Of a stretch of 64,000 nucleotides of DNA, positions 1 through 10,733 are shown piece after piece. The translations under genes and the position numbers were made by a program. Positions within the stretch are counted from its first letter, which is position 1, and each line of letters starts with the position of its first letter. This stretch comes from Defluviicoccus sp. Lineage in GTDB: Bacteria > Pseudomonadota > Alphaproteobacteria > Rhodospirillales > Defluviicoccaceae. Location: positions 1 through 64,000 of the forward strand of contig JARSSM010000011.1 in the NCBI GenBank assembly GCA_029624735.1, written 5' to 3'. The notes beneath the pieces are model-generated. The model searched no databases. It had not been told where the DNA came from and saw nothing but the letters and a program-made list of their open reading frames with translations.

Positions 1-252
1 ATTCATGCGCTACAAAAACCGGTCAACTTGACGCGCTCGCTACACCATCGAGGCCGGCAGTTTGCAGGGATGCGATCCTCAGGGATTTGAACAGCCGCAA
101 GGGGTATTGGTTGGACCGGTGCGGAAACGGGCCAGGCAGACTGGGGGCGCTTCGGACGCCAACGGCGCTGCGCCGGCTTGTTTCGGCCGGCCTCCATCGG
201 CTAGCCGCGATTGCTTTCGGCGTCGGCGTGCGGCCCTACCGTATTTGGTAGG

Positions 253-281
253 TTGGCTGATTAGCCTCTTTGGGGTACACC
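253..281 (+). promoter_or_regulatory. candidate promoter of first small RNA
   Basis: TTGGCT at 253-258 and TACACC at 276-281 are separated by 17 nt, a sigma70-like arrangement placing transcription start near 288, just before the first small RNA. The second small RNA has a related GGGTACA(C/T)C element at 484-492, with a weaker TAGGCG 17 nt upstream (464-469). Start sites are predicted from spacing only; a heat-shock-type sigma factor could also read these boxes. Confidence 0.4.
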
Positions 282-287
282 CTCACT

Positions 288-405
288 CGTCCCGCGAGCG
301 TCCAGAGTGGATCGGAAGTCGCCCTCCCCCCCCCCTAGACCGACCGATCCACTCCGACCTCCTCCCTATCCAACTTAACGCCGCCCCCGGGCGGCGTTTT
401 TTTTT
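288..405 (+). ncRNA. cuckoo/alpha-r14-like small RNA, copy 1
   Basis: The sequence shows a perfect 11-bp stem (GAGTGGATCGG at 305-315 with CCGATCCACTC at 344-354) around a very C-rich loop. An unpaired CCTCCTCCC follows at 358-366, then a Rho-independent terminator (ACGCCGCCC/GGGCGGCGT at 378-397) running into nine T. CCUCCUCCC is the anti-Shine-Dalgarno-like signature of the alphaproteobacterial cuckoo family (CcsR, alpha-r14). A second copy lies 211 bp downstream with compensatory differences in the stem, which supports a structured RNA. Members of this family usually act as stress-linked post-transcriptional regulators; targets here are unknown. The 5' end is inferred from the promoter-like boxes. 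Confidence 0.75.
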
Positions 406-498
406 GTGTGCCGGACACGGTTGGCGGCCGCGGTCGGGGCGCCACCCTACTGGATTCGGCGGGTAGGCGAGATACCCGCATCCGGGTACATCTGACGG

Positions 499-620
499 CG
501 TCCCGCGAGCGTGCAGAGCGGATCGGAGGTCCCCCCCCTCCCCCCCGTAGATCTCCGATCCTCTCTGACCTCCTCCCTATCCAACTGACGCCGCCCCCAA
601 AAAGAGGCGGCGTTCTTTTT
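499..620 (+). ncRNA. cuckoo/alpha-r14-like small RNA, copy 2
   Basis: This is a second copy of the upstream RNA. The stem is CAGAG + GATCGGAG (514-528) pairing with CTCCGATC + CTCTG (553-567), with one mismatch, around a C-rich loop (529-552). CCTCCTCCC lies at 569-577, and a terminator at 588-613 (ACGCCGCC/GGCGGCGT) is followed by a T tract. Stem bases differ from copy 1 but pairing is kept, whereas the CCTCCTCCC-TATCCAACT segment is identical, as expected if that unpaired motif is the functional part. It ends 34 bp before the CZB gene, so the terminator insulates that gene or RNA and gene share regulation. Confidence 0.75.
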
Positions 621-653
621 CGAACCGGAACGCTGCCGCGCTTGCAGAGGCTG

Positions 654-1163
654 ATGAGCGAGAAAACGAGACGCGAACCACTAAAGGGAAGCGATCGACA
701 GGCCAAGGATGCGGCCGCGTTCATCACCAGTCCAGCATCAGCAGAAGGCGACCGGCCCGATCTCTGTGCACCGATGCGCGATCACGCGCTGTGCATGGCC
801 CGTTTGCGCGAGCGCGTCTATGGCAGCGGGTGCGCGGACTCGTTCCCGGCCGAGGCTTGCCATACCCGCTGCGCACTCGGCCGGTGGTTGAGCGGCGAGG
901 TAGGGCGGTACCGGGCACTGCCGGGCTATCGTCTGGTTGAGAACGCGCACGCAGAGTTCCGTCGCTCAACCGACCGGGTGCTGGCGCTGCTCGATCAGGG
1001 CCGCAGGCTGGATGCGACGCGCGCGGTCGAAACGAGCGGTTCCGTGCGTCAGGCCTCGCACACGCTCGTGCGGGCACTGCAGGTACTGCGCGAGGAGATC
1101 CGGGCGGCGGAGCGGCAGATGACGCCTACGACCCACTCCGCCGAGCCAGCGAAAAATCGATAG
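654..1163 (+). CDS. stand-alone CZB (zinc-binding) domain protein
   Basis: A soluble protein of 169 residues. Residues about 40-125 match the chemoreceptor zinc-binding (CZB) domain: H44, the C73-A-L-G-R-W core and H99. The usual last ligand of the H-x3-H pair is replaced by R103, so zinc binding may be altered. CZB domains sense zinc or hypochlorite redox state through the Cys; here there is no receptor, membrane segment or GGDEF partner attached. The chosen ATG follows the second small-RNA terminator; longer in-frame starts would run through that RNA. It converges on the GT4 gene and overlaps its 3' end by 38 bp. A second stand-alone CZB protein occurs near 48.4 kb. Confidence 0.75.
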   Translation: MSEKTRREPLKGSDRQAKDAAAFITSPASAEGDRPDLCAPMRDHALCMARLRERVYGSGCADSFPAEACHTRCALGRWLSGEVGRYRALPGYRLVENAHAEFRRSTDRVLALLDQGRRLDATRAVETSGSVRQASHTLVRALQVLREEIRAAERQMTPTTHSAEPAKNR

Positions 1164-2382
1164 GCACCTCGCCGTTACGCGTACCGGCTGGCAGCAATCC
1201 AGCAAGATAGCCTTCGAACTGAGTCGCGAGGCGGTTGATGTCAAACTCGCGCTCGGCATAGGCGCGGGCGTTGGCGCCGCACTCACGCCGCATCTGTTCG
1301 TCACACACGAGCCGGTCAACCGCAGCCACGAACGCGTCTGCGTCCAGAGGCGAGGCAGTCAGCCCGCCGCCGCTCTTGGCAATCACCCGCGCCGCCTGGT
1401 TCTCGGCCGGAATAGCCGCCGCCTGCGCCCGGCCAGCGCAAAGGTAGGACAGAACCTTGCTCGGCACAGAGAAGACGCCGGCGTCGGGTTCCAACAGCGT
1501 TACCAGAATATCGGCCGTACCGAGCACGTTCGGCATCTCCTCGAACGGCTGGTACGGCAGCACGGTCAGGTTATCAAGCCCCAGCTCGGCCTTCTTTCGC
1601 CGCATGTAATCGGCGCCCAACCCCTCCGAGATCACGACAACACGGATATCCGCGCGCGCCCGGTAGTGCTCGGCGACGCGGACCAGAAGAGCCGGATTAT
1701 GCTTGAGCCCCAGCGTCCCCGAATAGAGGATCGTGAGCCCCTTGTCGAAACCGAGGCTCCTCGACCACGGGTTATCCTTCGGCCGGACCGGGAGTTCGTG
1801 CAGCGGCGCCCAGAGCGGCATCACCGACCGCACCACCGGGTCAACCCCCCATGTGTCGAGACTCTCTTCGAACCCCTCGGAGATCGAAATCACCCGGTCG
1901 CTCAACAAGAGCGTGCGCCGTTCAAGCCACTTATAGAAGCGGCCGATCGCCTCACCCAACAGGCCGAGCTTCTTGCGCATGTGGACGTGGACCGCCAGCG
2001 AGTGCAGGTCCATCACCCAGAACACGAAGGGAATCCGGCGCCGCCGGCAGGCCATCTGGGCGATCGCGACGGCGGCCAGCGGTGCGTTCGCACACACGAC
2101 CACGTCGGGCTCCGCTTTGATGATTGCCTGCCTCAAGCGAAGGCCGAATTCGACTTCCTGCAACTGGCGGATGAAGTACGAATGCTTCTTGAGCGGCCAG
2201 GATAGCCGGATTGGCAGAATCGAGAATGTCTTGGGATCGGTCGGCTGCGCATGCAGCTGGCCGCGAGGCGTTTCGATCTCGGCCGCGTAGGAGTGCACCA
2301 CCTGATGTCCCCGCGCCGCAAGCGCGCGGCTAAGGAAGATCTGTGGCGGGTGGCCCGAGTAGTCGTGCAAGAAAATCCGCAT
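1126..2382 (-). CDS. family 4 glycosyltransferase (WcaI/WbuB-like)
   Basis: A 418-residue GT-B enzyme expected to transfer a sugar from a nucleotide donor onto a growing surface polysaccharide in the cytoplasm. The N terminus MRIFLHDYSGHPPQ, and a C-terminal part with LYSGTLGLKHN and a PSKVLSYLCAGR donor-site segment, are typical of colanic-acid-type GT4 enzymes. The start at 2382 gives the usual family N terminus; in-frame ATGs at 2397 and 2418 are possible. It lies downstream of, and probably in an operon with, the GDP-mannose epimerase-like gene, so a GDP-sugar donor is plausible. Acceptor and linkage cannot be read from the sequence. Confidence 0.85.
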   Translation of the reverse strand: MRIFLHDYSGHPPQIFLSRALAARGHQVVHSYAAEIETPRGQLHAQPTDPKTFSILPIRLSWPLKKHSYFIRQLQEVEFGLRLRQAIIKAEPDVVVCANAPLAAVAIAQMACRRRRIPFVFWVMDLHSLAVHVHMRKKLGLLGEAIGRFYKWLERRTLLLSDRVISISEGFEESLDTWGVDPVVRSVMPLWAPLHELPVRPKDNPWSRSLGFDKGLTILYSGTLGLKHNPALLVRVAEHYRARADIRVVVISEGLGADYMRRKKAELGLDNLTVLPYQPFEEMPNVLGTADILVTLLEPDAGVFSVPSKVLSYLCAGRAQAAAIPAENQAARVIAKSGGGLTASPLDADAFVAAVDRLVCDEQMRRECGANARAYAEREFDINRLATQFEGYLAGLLPAGTRNGEVPIDFSLARRSGS

Positions 2383-2433
2383 AGAACGCCCCGTCATTCC
2401 GGCAACCAGACTGCTCACGATTGAACTGCCGAT

Positions 2434-3444
2434 TTATCCGCCGTGGAGGCTCTGACGGCCGGCAACGATCTCACCCTTGATCCATTCGAAGGTCGGCTTC
2501 AGGCCTTCCTCGAGGCGGATCGATGGCTCCCAGCCAAGCTTGGCACGGATCATCGTGTTCTCGCTGTTGCGGCCGCGCACGCCTTTGGGCGCGTTGAGGT
2601 TGTAGCTGCGCTGCATCTTCACGCCAGCAATGTTCTCGATGATATCAACGAGTTCGTTGATCGTCACCATCTGTTCGCTGCCGAGGTTGATGGGCTCGGT
2701 CAGATCGCTCGTCATGATCCTGAGCGTACCGTCGATACAGTCATCGACGTACATGAAGCTGCGCGTCTGCTCGCCGTCACCCCAGATTTCCATCCGGTGA
2801 TCGTTCGCAAGCCAGCCCTTGATCACTTTGCGGCACATCGCCGCCGGCGCCTTCTCGCGACCGCCGTCCCAGCAGCCGTAAGGACCGTAGACGTTGTGGA
2901 AGCGGACGACCCGGGTCTGCAGGCCGTAATCCTCGGTGAAGTGCCGGCACATCCGCTCGCTGAACAGCTTCTCCCAGCCGTAGCCGTCCTCAGGCTGCGC
3001 CGGATAGGCATCAGACTCTTTAAGGCCTGGATTGTGGACGTCGGTCTGCTTGTCGTGCGCGTAGACGCAGGCGGACGAGGTGTAAAGGTAGCGCTTGACG
3101 CCGCTGGCACGCGCAGCCAGCAGCATGTGGGTGTTGATCAGCACCGAGAGCATGCAAGCGGCTTTGTTCATTTCGATGAAGCCGATGCCGCCCATGTCGG
3201 CGGCAAGATTGAACACGTACGCCGCGCCGTTGCAGGCCTCGTAGCACGCTTCCTTTTCCTGAAGGTCGAGCTGGCGGTTGTCGACCTCTGGGAACTTCTG
3301 GAACCATTGATCGAAGGGTTTGACGTCCACGGAACGCAGGCGCTGGAAGCCCATGTTCCGCAACCTTGCAACCAGGTGGCCGCCGATGAAGCCACCGCCC
3401 CCGGTCACCACGATCAAATCGTCTTTGTTTGCCAGTTTATCCAT
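2434..3444 (-). CDS. GDP-mannose 3,5-epimerase-like NAD-dependent epimerase
   Basis: A 336-residue short-chain dehydrogenase/epimerase. The Rossmann motif VTGGGGFIGGHL (13-24), C126 in SSACVY, the YGWEK pair Y155/K159 and REKAPA with K198 line up with the GDP-mannose 3,5-epimerase active site (Cys and Lys acid/base plus the SDR Tyr-Lys). GNLGSEQMV-like NLGSEQMVTINEL and GVRGRNS near the C terminus also match that family. The product would be GDP-L-galactose/L-gulose or a related NDP-sugar for polysaccharide assembly. The ATG at 3444 was chosen because AAAGGA lies about 10 nt upstream and it begins at the family N terminus; an upstream start would add 41 unconserved basic residues. Confidence 0.85.
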   Translation of the reverse strand: MDKLANKDDLIVVTGGGGFIGGHLVARLRNMGFQRLRSVDVKPFDQWFQKFPEVDNRQLDLQEKEACYEACNGAAYVFNLAADMGGIGFIEMNKAACMLSVLINTHMLLAARASGVKRYLYTSSACVYAHDKQTDVHNPGLKESDAYPAQPEDGYGWEKLFSERMCRHFTEDYGLQTRVVRFHNVYGPYGCWDGGREKAPAAMCRKVIKGWLANDHRMEIWGDGEQTRSFMYVDDCIDGTLRIMTSDLTEPINLGSEQMVTINELVDIIENIAGVKMQRSYNLNAPKGVRGRNSENTMIRAKLGWEPSIRLEEGLKPTFEWIKGEIVAGRQSLHGG

Positions 3445-4487
3445 ACCGCTCGTTCCTTTCGTGAATTCGGTAGCGAGGTAACGCCTGAAAATGGCAAAAA
3501 AGGTGTAGAGCTGCGCGCTCGTCAGGCCAGCAAAGCGCCGTCGTTTTCGCCGGCGCGGCGCCGCCAAACCGGCCGTAATGGCGGCGCGGACGGGAGCCCA
3601 ACACCGTTATCCGGACAACGGCTGTTTTTTGGGACAGTCATTGCGCTTGGGACAGTCATTGCGTCTCCACTCTGCCTTCGCTTGCGGTCTCAACCTGACA
3701 GTGCTGTGCTGAAGAGCTTCCGGAGATCAGAAAAATCGGCTGATTGTTGATACGATCACCATAGCGCTCACTAGCGCTGAGTGCCCGTTGTCTGCCATCC
3801 GACGCCGACCTCGTCACCGACTTAACGACCGCCACCATGCCATCTGAGAGAGCCTGCGGCAATTGCGTAGATCACACTTGCGCAAACGGTCGTGAACAAA
3901 GGAATGCAGCCGCGTCCACAACGCGTCGTGGCGCGCCGCACGCGCGCTCGCGTCAAGCGATGCGGAGGAGTCTTGGGGGATGAGGGAAAGCTCAGTGCTG
4001 GCATGCGCAAGCTCGCGTTTAGACCCCGCTGTTCTCGGCGCACTTACCACCTCGGGTGGTAGTCATTCTGAGGGCAGACCCCGCCCCGCAGGCGCGCGGC
4101 CGGTCGGCCCGGTCGTTAATTCGTGCCCGCAGCGGGTCGGAGCTGCGGCGGACTCGCAGCGCGTCTTCCCCAAAAGTCGGCGATCGCTCAACTTCTGCTG
4201 CCAGGAGCAGACGCTACCGCAACGCTAAGGGGGCTCGCGTGCACAGCTTTATATATATAATGCCACCGCGTGTCTATACCTTTAATAAGAGCATCTCGGC
4301 TTTGGCTATCGCTTTCTGGAAGTATCGGTGGTGCTCACACGGTCGGCCCGCCCGCGTCCGGCGTGGACAGATCCCGTTCCATCGGTGGCCGTCGTGGGCT
4401 AGCTGCGCCCCCCTGATGCCGGCCGTGGACAGATACGAACGTGTGGTCTAGGTATCGCGCACTGGATGCCGAGGCAGGAGCAAGCAA
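3445..4487. other. 1.04-kb intergenic region before acnA
   Basis: No convincing gene was found between the divergent epimerase and aconitase genes. Three things are visible. A 17-bp direct repeat lies at 3629-3663. A GC-rich stretch has lost-gene character. A locally AT-rich segment at 4245-4290 contains TATAAT at 4256-4261, a candidate -10 box for acnA, but the -35 region is poor; if used, acnA would have a leader of about 220 nt. Short open frames here have no recognisable family. Confidence 0.5.
3629..3663. repeat. 17-bp tandem direct repeat
   Basis: TTGGGACAGTCATTGCG occurs twice in a row (3629-3645 and 3647-3663), separated by one base. It could be a relic of a mobile-element end or a paired regulator site, but it lies about 190 bp upstream of the epimerase start. 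No transposase is nearby. Confidence 0.6.
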
Positions 4488-7181
<2,694 letters not shown>

Positions 7182-7192
7182 CGCACTTGATC

Positions 7193-7227
7193 GGAGCGGC
7201 GCCAGGCGAACAGCGTGGCGCCGCTCC
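7193..7227 (+). terminator. hairpin after acnA
   Basis: A perfect 12-bp inverted repeat, GGAGCGGCGCCA (7193-7204) and TGGCGCCGCTCC (7216-7227), with an 11-nt loop begins 11 bp after the acnA stop. Only a weak pyrimidine run (CTTCTC) follows, so it may stabilise the mRNA end or act as an inefficient intrinsic terminator. Confidence 0.6.
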
Positions 7228-7549
7228 CTTCTCGGCACCGGCTCACGAAATTTGATTGCACATCATTCTTATTATCGCGTCATTAGGTTTCAATGATTGA
7301 GAACAACGCGGCCGACGAACGCGCTTGTTTTTTTGTGCGCGCGATTGTAGAATTCGGCGATATCGGGAGGCGAATTTCGGGAGGAATCCGACGCAACAAA
7401 GATTCTAGCTAAGGCCTTCGGAATAAGAGTCAAGAATTGGGGCGAGCCAGGGCGTTAATTAGAATAATTATAATAGGTTTGGCGTCGGCAAGCGAAACCG
7501 TCTCGGTGTTAATAGACCATGGGAGTTCCTACCCAAGAGGGAGGACGGA
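7228..7549. other. intergenic, AT-rich leader of small gene
   Basis: This 322-bp stretch is relatively AT-rich, especially 7240-7300 and 7455-7480, and probably carries the promoter of the small gene that starts at 7550. No RNA gene or family-like coding sequence was recognised. Confidence 0.4.
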
Positions 7550-7822
7550 TTGCTTGGTTTTACCCTTGACGTTCAGGCTCATCAGAAAAAGCCGGTTCGG
7601 AGCCGCTTTGTGGTGCCCAAGCGGCGGCAGCCGCGTAACGAGCCGTATGCCATTGCCGGCGTAGAGCCCGCGATCGAGGAGATCCTGAGCGATCCGATCG
7701 CTTGCGCGTTGATGCGGTGCGATGGCGTGAGTGAGGCGACCCTGCGCACCCTCTTGACATCGGTGCGCACCAGCCTGCGGGTCGGCGTTCGAGAACCAGC
7801 CGCGGCCGATCCAGGACAGTAG
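7550..7822 (+). CDS. small conserved-looking hypothetical protein
   Basis: A 90-residue protein with no recognised family. The N-terminal third is basic (KKPVRSRFVVPKRRQPR). The middle reads as a helical segment (VEPAIEEILSDPIACALMRC, then DGVSEATLRTLL) of the kind found in short alphaproteobacterial proteins placed after regulatory regions. The TTG start is supported by AGGGAGGA about six bases upstream, and there is no alternative Met until residue 55. It converges with the downstream protease gene, 75 bp away. The function is unknown; it could be a small DNA- or RNA-associated protein, given the basic N terminus. Confidence 0.55.
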   Translation: MLGFTLDVQAHQKKPVRSRFVVPKRRQPRNEPYAIAGVEPAIEEILSDPIACALMRCDGVSEATLRTLLTSVRTSLRVGVREPAAADPGQ

Positions 7823-7897
7823 CCGCGGACTGCATCCGGCGGACGCAGCGCCCCGGGGGGCCGCGTTGCGGCACTGGTGCTGGGGGCGTTTGGCATT

Positions 7898-8665
7898 TCA
7901 TTGCTTTGGGGCTGCGGCGAAGGCCGTAGCGGGAACGACGAGCGAGCCTGTCGTGTCGCCGTCGGTAACGGCTGCGGTAATGCCGACGAGATCGACCGTG
8001 GCGCCACGCCGCATCAGGACCGGCGAACCGGAATCACCACGCGTCGCATCGCAATCGGTGAGCCAGACGCGGCCATGAGCGAGGTACTGCTTGACGCTAC
8101 AGCCGTCATGCACCGCGAGCAGGTGGGGCCGGTCCTGGCTGTAGCCGGCGCGCAGGAGGCTTCCCTTCGGCACGGCGCCGGTCTCCTCCCCTTCTGTTCG
8201 ACGAACGGGGATCGGGCGCACGCTGAGCGGCGCGGCAAGGGTGACAATGGCCCAGTCATCCGCGACCCTGTCGATACCGGCAGCCTCGCCGGTCCGGTCC
8301 GGCGCTGCCACCTGGATCGACCGGGCGACCGCATGCGCGACGTGGGTGCCGCGCTGGTAGCCGGCCAGAAAATGCAGCGTTGACGGGTGGACGCGCCGGC
8401 CCGTGCGCGGGTCATGCACGCAGTGCGCGGCGGTCACCACGGCATCGCGGGCGATAAGCGTCGCGGTACAGTACCGTCCGGTCGACGTGTTGAGCCGGCC
8501 AATCGCAGCCCAAGGCCAAGCCGTCGATTCAATCGGCACGCGGCGATCGAGGGCGCCGATCCCGGGCAGCAGCTCCTTCTCGGCCGCCGCGCCGGTTGTC
8601 GGCGTAAGCGCGAGGAGGAGCGCAGTCAGCCGCACGGTTGCGCCGATCACCGTCGCTGTTCCCAT
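7898..8665 (-). CDS. secreted trypsin-like serine protease
   Basis: A 255-residue S1-family (V8/trypsin-like) protease. Residues 1-28 form a Sec signal peptide (hydrophobic core LTALLLAL, cleavage near GAAA-E). The catalytic triad is visible as H81 (VTAAHC), D137 (DDWAIV) and S212 (RGDSGSPV). Cys66/Cys82 and Cys189/Cys205 can form the usual disulphides. It should act in the periplasm or outside the cell; substrate specificity is not evident. The start at 8665 has GGAGGGG just upstream, whereas the longer Met at 8683 lacks a ribosome site. There is no obvious operon partner. Confidence 0.88.
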   Translation of the reverse strand: MGTATVIGATVRLTALLLALTPTTGAAAEKELLPGIGALDRRVPIESTAWPWAAIGRLNTSTGRYCTATLIARDAVVTAAHCVHDPRTGRRVHPSTLHFLAGYQRGTHVAHAVARSIQVAAPDRTGEAAGIDRVADDWAIVTLAAPLSVRPIPVRRTEGEETGAVPKGSLLRAGYSQDRPHLLAVHDGCSVKQYLAHGRVWLTDCDATRGDSGSPVLMRRGATVDLVGITAAVTDGDTTGSLVVPATAFAAAPKQ

Positions 8666-8746
8666 CACCCCTCCGTTCAGCATAACCGGCGCAGGTAGCG
8701 CACCAGAGGTGTAGCGGATCTGCCGCGACAGGCAAGCGAGCGGCGC

Positions 8747-10270
8747 TCAGCCACGCCCCGGGGCCAGCCGCCGGTATGAAAGCGCCTCGGCAATATGGTT
8801 GCGCTTGACGCCATCCGCGCCGTCGAGATCGGCGAGCGTGCGGGCGACCTTAAGCGTGCGGTGGTAGCCCCGCGCGGACAGCTTCAGGCGATCGGCTGCC
8901 TCGACCAACAGCCGCCGGCCGGCCTCATCGGGGCGCGCGTGCCGATCGAGGAGTTCGCCCTCGGCCTCGGCGTTGGTGCGGATGGCGGTGCCGTTGGCGC
9001 CTTGCGCGTAGCGCTCACGCTGGCAGGCGCGCGCAGCGGCGATGCGGGCGGCGACCGCACCCGAGCGTTCCGCCGCCTGGGGCAGCGCCAGATCGGCCGG
9101 CTTCACGGCAGGCACGTCAATGTGCAGATCAATCCGATCGAACACCGGGCCGGAGATACGAGCCTGATAATCGGCCGCGCAGCGCGGCGCCCGGCTGCAG
9201 GCGCGGCCCGGGTCATCGAGCCAACCGCAGCGGCACGGGTTCATCGCTGCCACCAGCTGGACCCGTGCCGGATAGCTGACATGCGCGTTGGCCCGCGCCA
9301 CGCTGACCCGGCCGCTCTCCAGCGGTTGGCGCAGCGCTTCCAGCGCCGGCCGCTGGAACTCCGGCAGCTCGTCAAGGAACAACACGCCCAGGTGCGCGAG
9401 CGAGACCTCCCCCGGTTTGGCACGCCAGCCGCCGCCGACCAGCGCCGCGATCGAGGCGGAATGATGCGGATCGCGAAAGGGCCGCCGCTGCACCAGCGCC
9501 CCTTCCTTGAGCTCGCCTGCGATCGAATGGATCATGCTGACTTCGAGCGCTTCGGCCGGATCGAGCGGTGGCAGCAGACCGGGAAGCCGCTGCGCTAGCA
9601 TCGACTTGCCGGACCCCGGCGGACCGACCATGAGGAGGTTGTGGCCGCCGGCTGCGGCAATCTCGATCGCCCGCTTGGCCGTCTCCTGGCCCTTGATGTC
9701 AGCAAGATCGGGGTAGCTCGCACCTTCGCCGGCCAAGCGCGGCTTGGGCGGCGAGAGCACCTGGCTGCCCTTGAAGTGGTTGACCAGCGCCAACAGCGTC
9801 GGCGGCGCCAGCACCTCGATGCCGGCCGCCCAGGCGGCCTCACCGCCCTGCGCTCGCGGACAGATCAGGCCGCGGCCGGTCGCGGATGCATGCACAGCGG
9901 CCGGCAGAACACCCGCGACCGGGCCGATCATGCCATCAAGCGCGAGTTCACCCAGCGCCGCGAAGGCAGCGATCTCGTCCGCCGGCAGCACGCCCATCGC
10001 CGCCAGCAGGCCGAGCGCGATCGGCAGATCGAAGTGGCTGCCCTCCTTGAGGAGGTCCGCCGGAGCCAGGTTGACCGTGATGCGCTTGGCCGGCAGGCCT
10101 AAGCCCATGGCAGCGAGCGAGGCGCGCACGCGCTCCCGGCTCTCCGCCACCGCCTTGTCGGGCAGACCGACGACGGCAAAGGTCGGCATGCCGCTGGCGA
10201 TCTGCACCTGCACGCCAACGTCCAGCACCTCGATGCCCTGAAACGCCACCGTCGCGACGCGTGCCACCAT
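8747..10270 (-). CDS. comM: YifB/ComM-family Mg-chelatase-like AAA+ ATPase
   Basis: A 507-residue ComM (YifB), a hexameric helicase known in naturally competent bacteria to extend branch migration during integration of transformed DNA. The N-terminal ChlI-like domain starts MVARVATVAFQGIEVLDV. Walker A is GPPGSGKS (216-223), Walker B is LFLDELPEF, and the zinc-type Cys set MNPCRCG...C...C follows, with the C-terminal Mg-chelatase domain ending in ALSYRR. The ATG at 10270 gives the standard N terminus. It is divergent from topA. In many alphaproteobacteria dprA sits next to topA, so comM here keeps the same recombination context. Confidence 0.95.
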   Translation of the reverse strand: MVARVATVAFQGIEVLDVGVQVQIASGMPTFAVVGLPDKAVAESRERVRASLAAMGLGLPAKRITVNLAPADLLKEGSHFDLPIALGLLAAMGVLPADEIAAFAALGELALDGMIGPVAGVLPAAVHASATGRGLICPRAQGGEAAWAAGIEVLAPPTLLALVNHFKGSQVLSPPKPRLAGEGASYPDLADIKGQETAKRAIEIAAAGGHNLLMVGPPGSGKSMLAQRLPGLLPPLDPAEALEVSMIHSIAGELKEGALVQRRPFRDPHHSASIAALVGGGWRAKPGEVSLAHLGVLFLDELPEFQRPALEALRQPLESGRVSVARANAHVSYPARVQLVAAMNPCRCGWLDDPGRACSRAPRCAADYQARISGPVFDRIDLHIDVPAVKPADLALPQAAERSGAVAARIAAARACQRERYAQGANGTAIRTNAEAEGELLDRHARPDEAGRRLLVEAADRLKLSARGYHRTLKVARTLADLDGADGVKRNHIAEALSYRRLAPGRG

Positions 10271-10733
10271 GGATGTTCCGCCTTGCGCCGGGGTGCCAAC
10301 GCGGTTTCCCCGCAACTGAGCGGTTTAGGCGCGATCCCCCCCATCTGCGAGCCCCGTTTGGGCGTTCGGTCTCGGCCGACGGTCGAATCAGTTGCCCTGG
10401 AGCGCGCACGGGCGCCGGAGAAGCCGGAAGGCGAGTGCGTGGCGTAGTTCGAGGCAGGCAAGCCTTCGTCGCGCTGCAATCAAACGCCGGTTTCGACAAA
10501 ATACCGACCTAAAGGCGCTTGAACGCCGGCCTCGGGCCGCATGCATCGATGGCGGAACGAAGCAGGCCAGGGACCGCAATGCGGCCCCGTCGGCAACGCA
10601 AAACCGAATTGCCCCTTGCCGCCGGCCGCCGTTGCCACCATCCTGCTGTCCCAGGCGATCGTCGGGCTGCCCGGCTCGCGATCCCAACATCAGGGATTCA
10701 ACCCTCGTCTTGCCTGCCGGAGCTTCATAGAGA
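10271..10733. other. divergent intergenic region comM-topA
   Basis: 463 bp with no supported gene. It must hold the promoters for the divergent comM and topA genes, but no clear -35/-10 pair stands out in the GC-rich sequence. A few AT-richer bases occur at 10490-10515. Confidence 0.4.

Noticed and set aside
62..466. Open frame across the first small RNA
   Set aside because: It runs through the structured RNA and terminator, has no family-like sequence and no ribosome site.
3656..3862. Minus-strand 68-codon frame that might be a transposase tail
   Set aside because: No catalytic motif or clear inverted repeat ends; only the adjacent 17-bp repeat hints at mobility.
10388..10733. Possible dprA remnant between comM and topA
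   Set aside because: dprA often neighbours topA, but none of the six frames shows DprA motifs.
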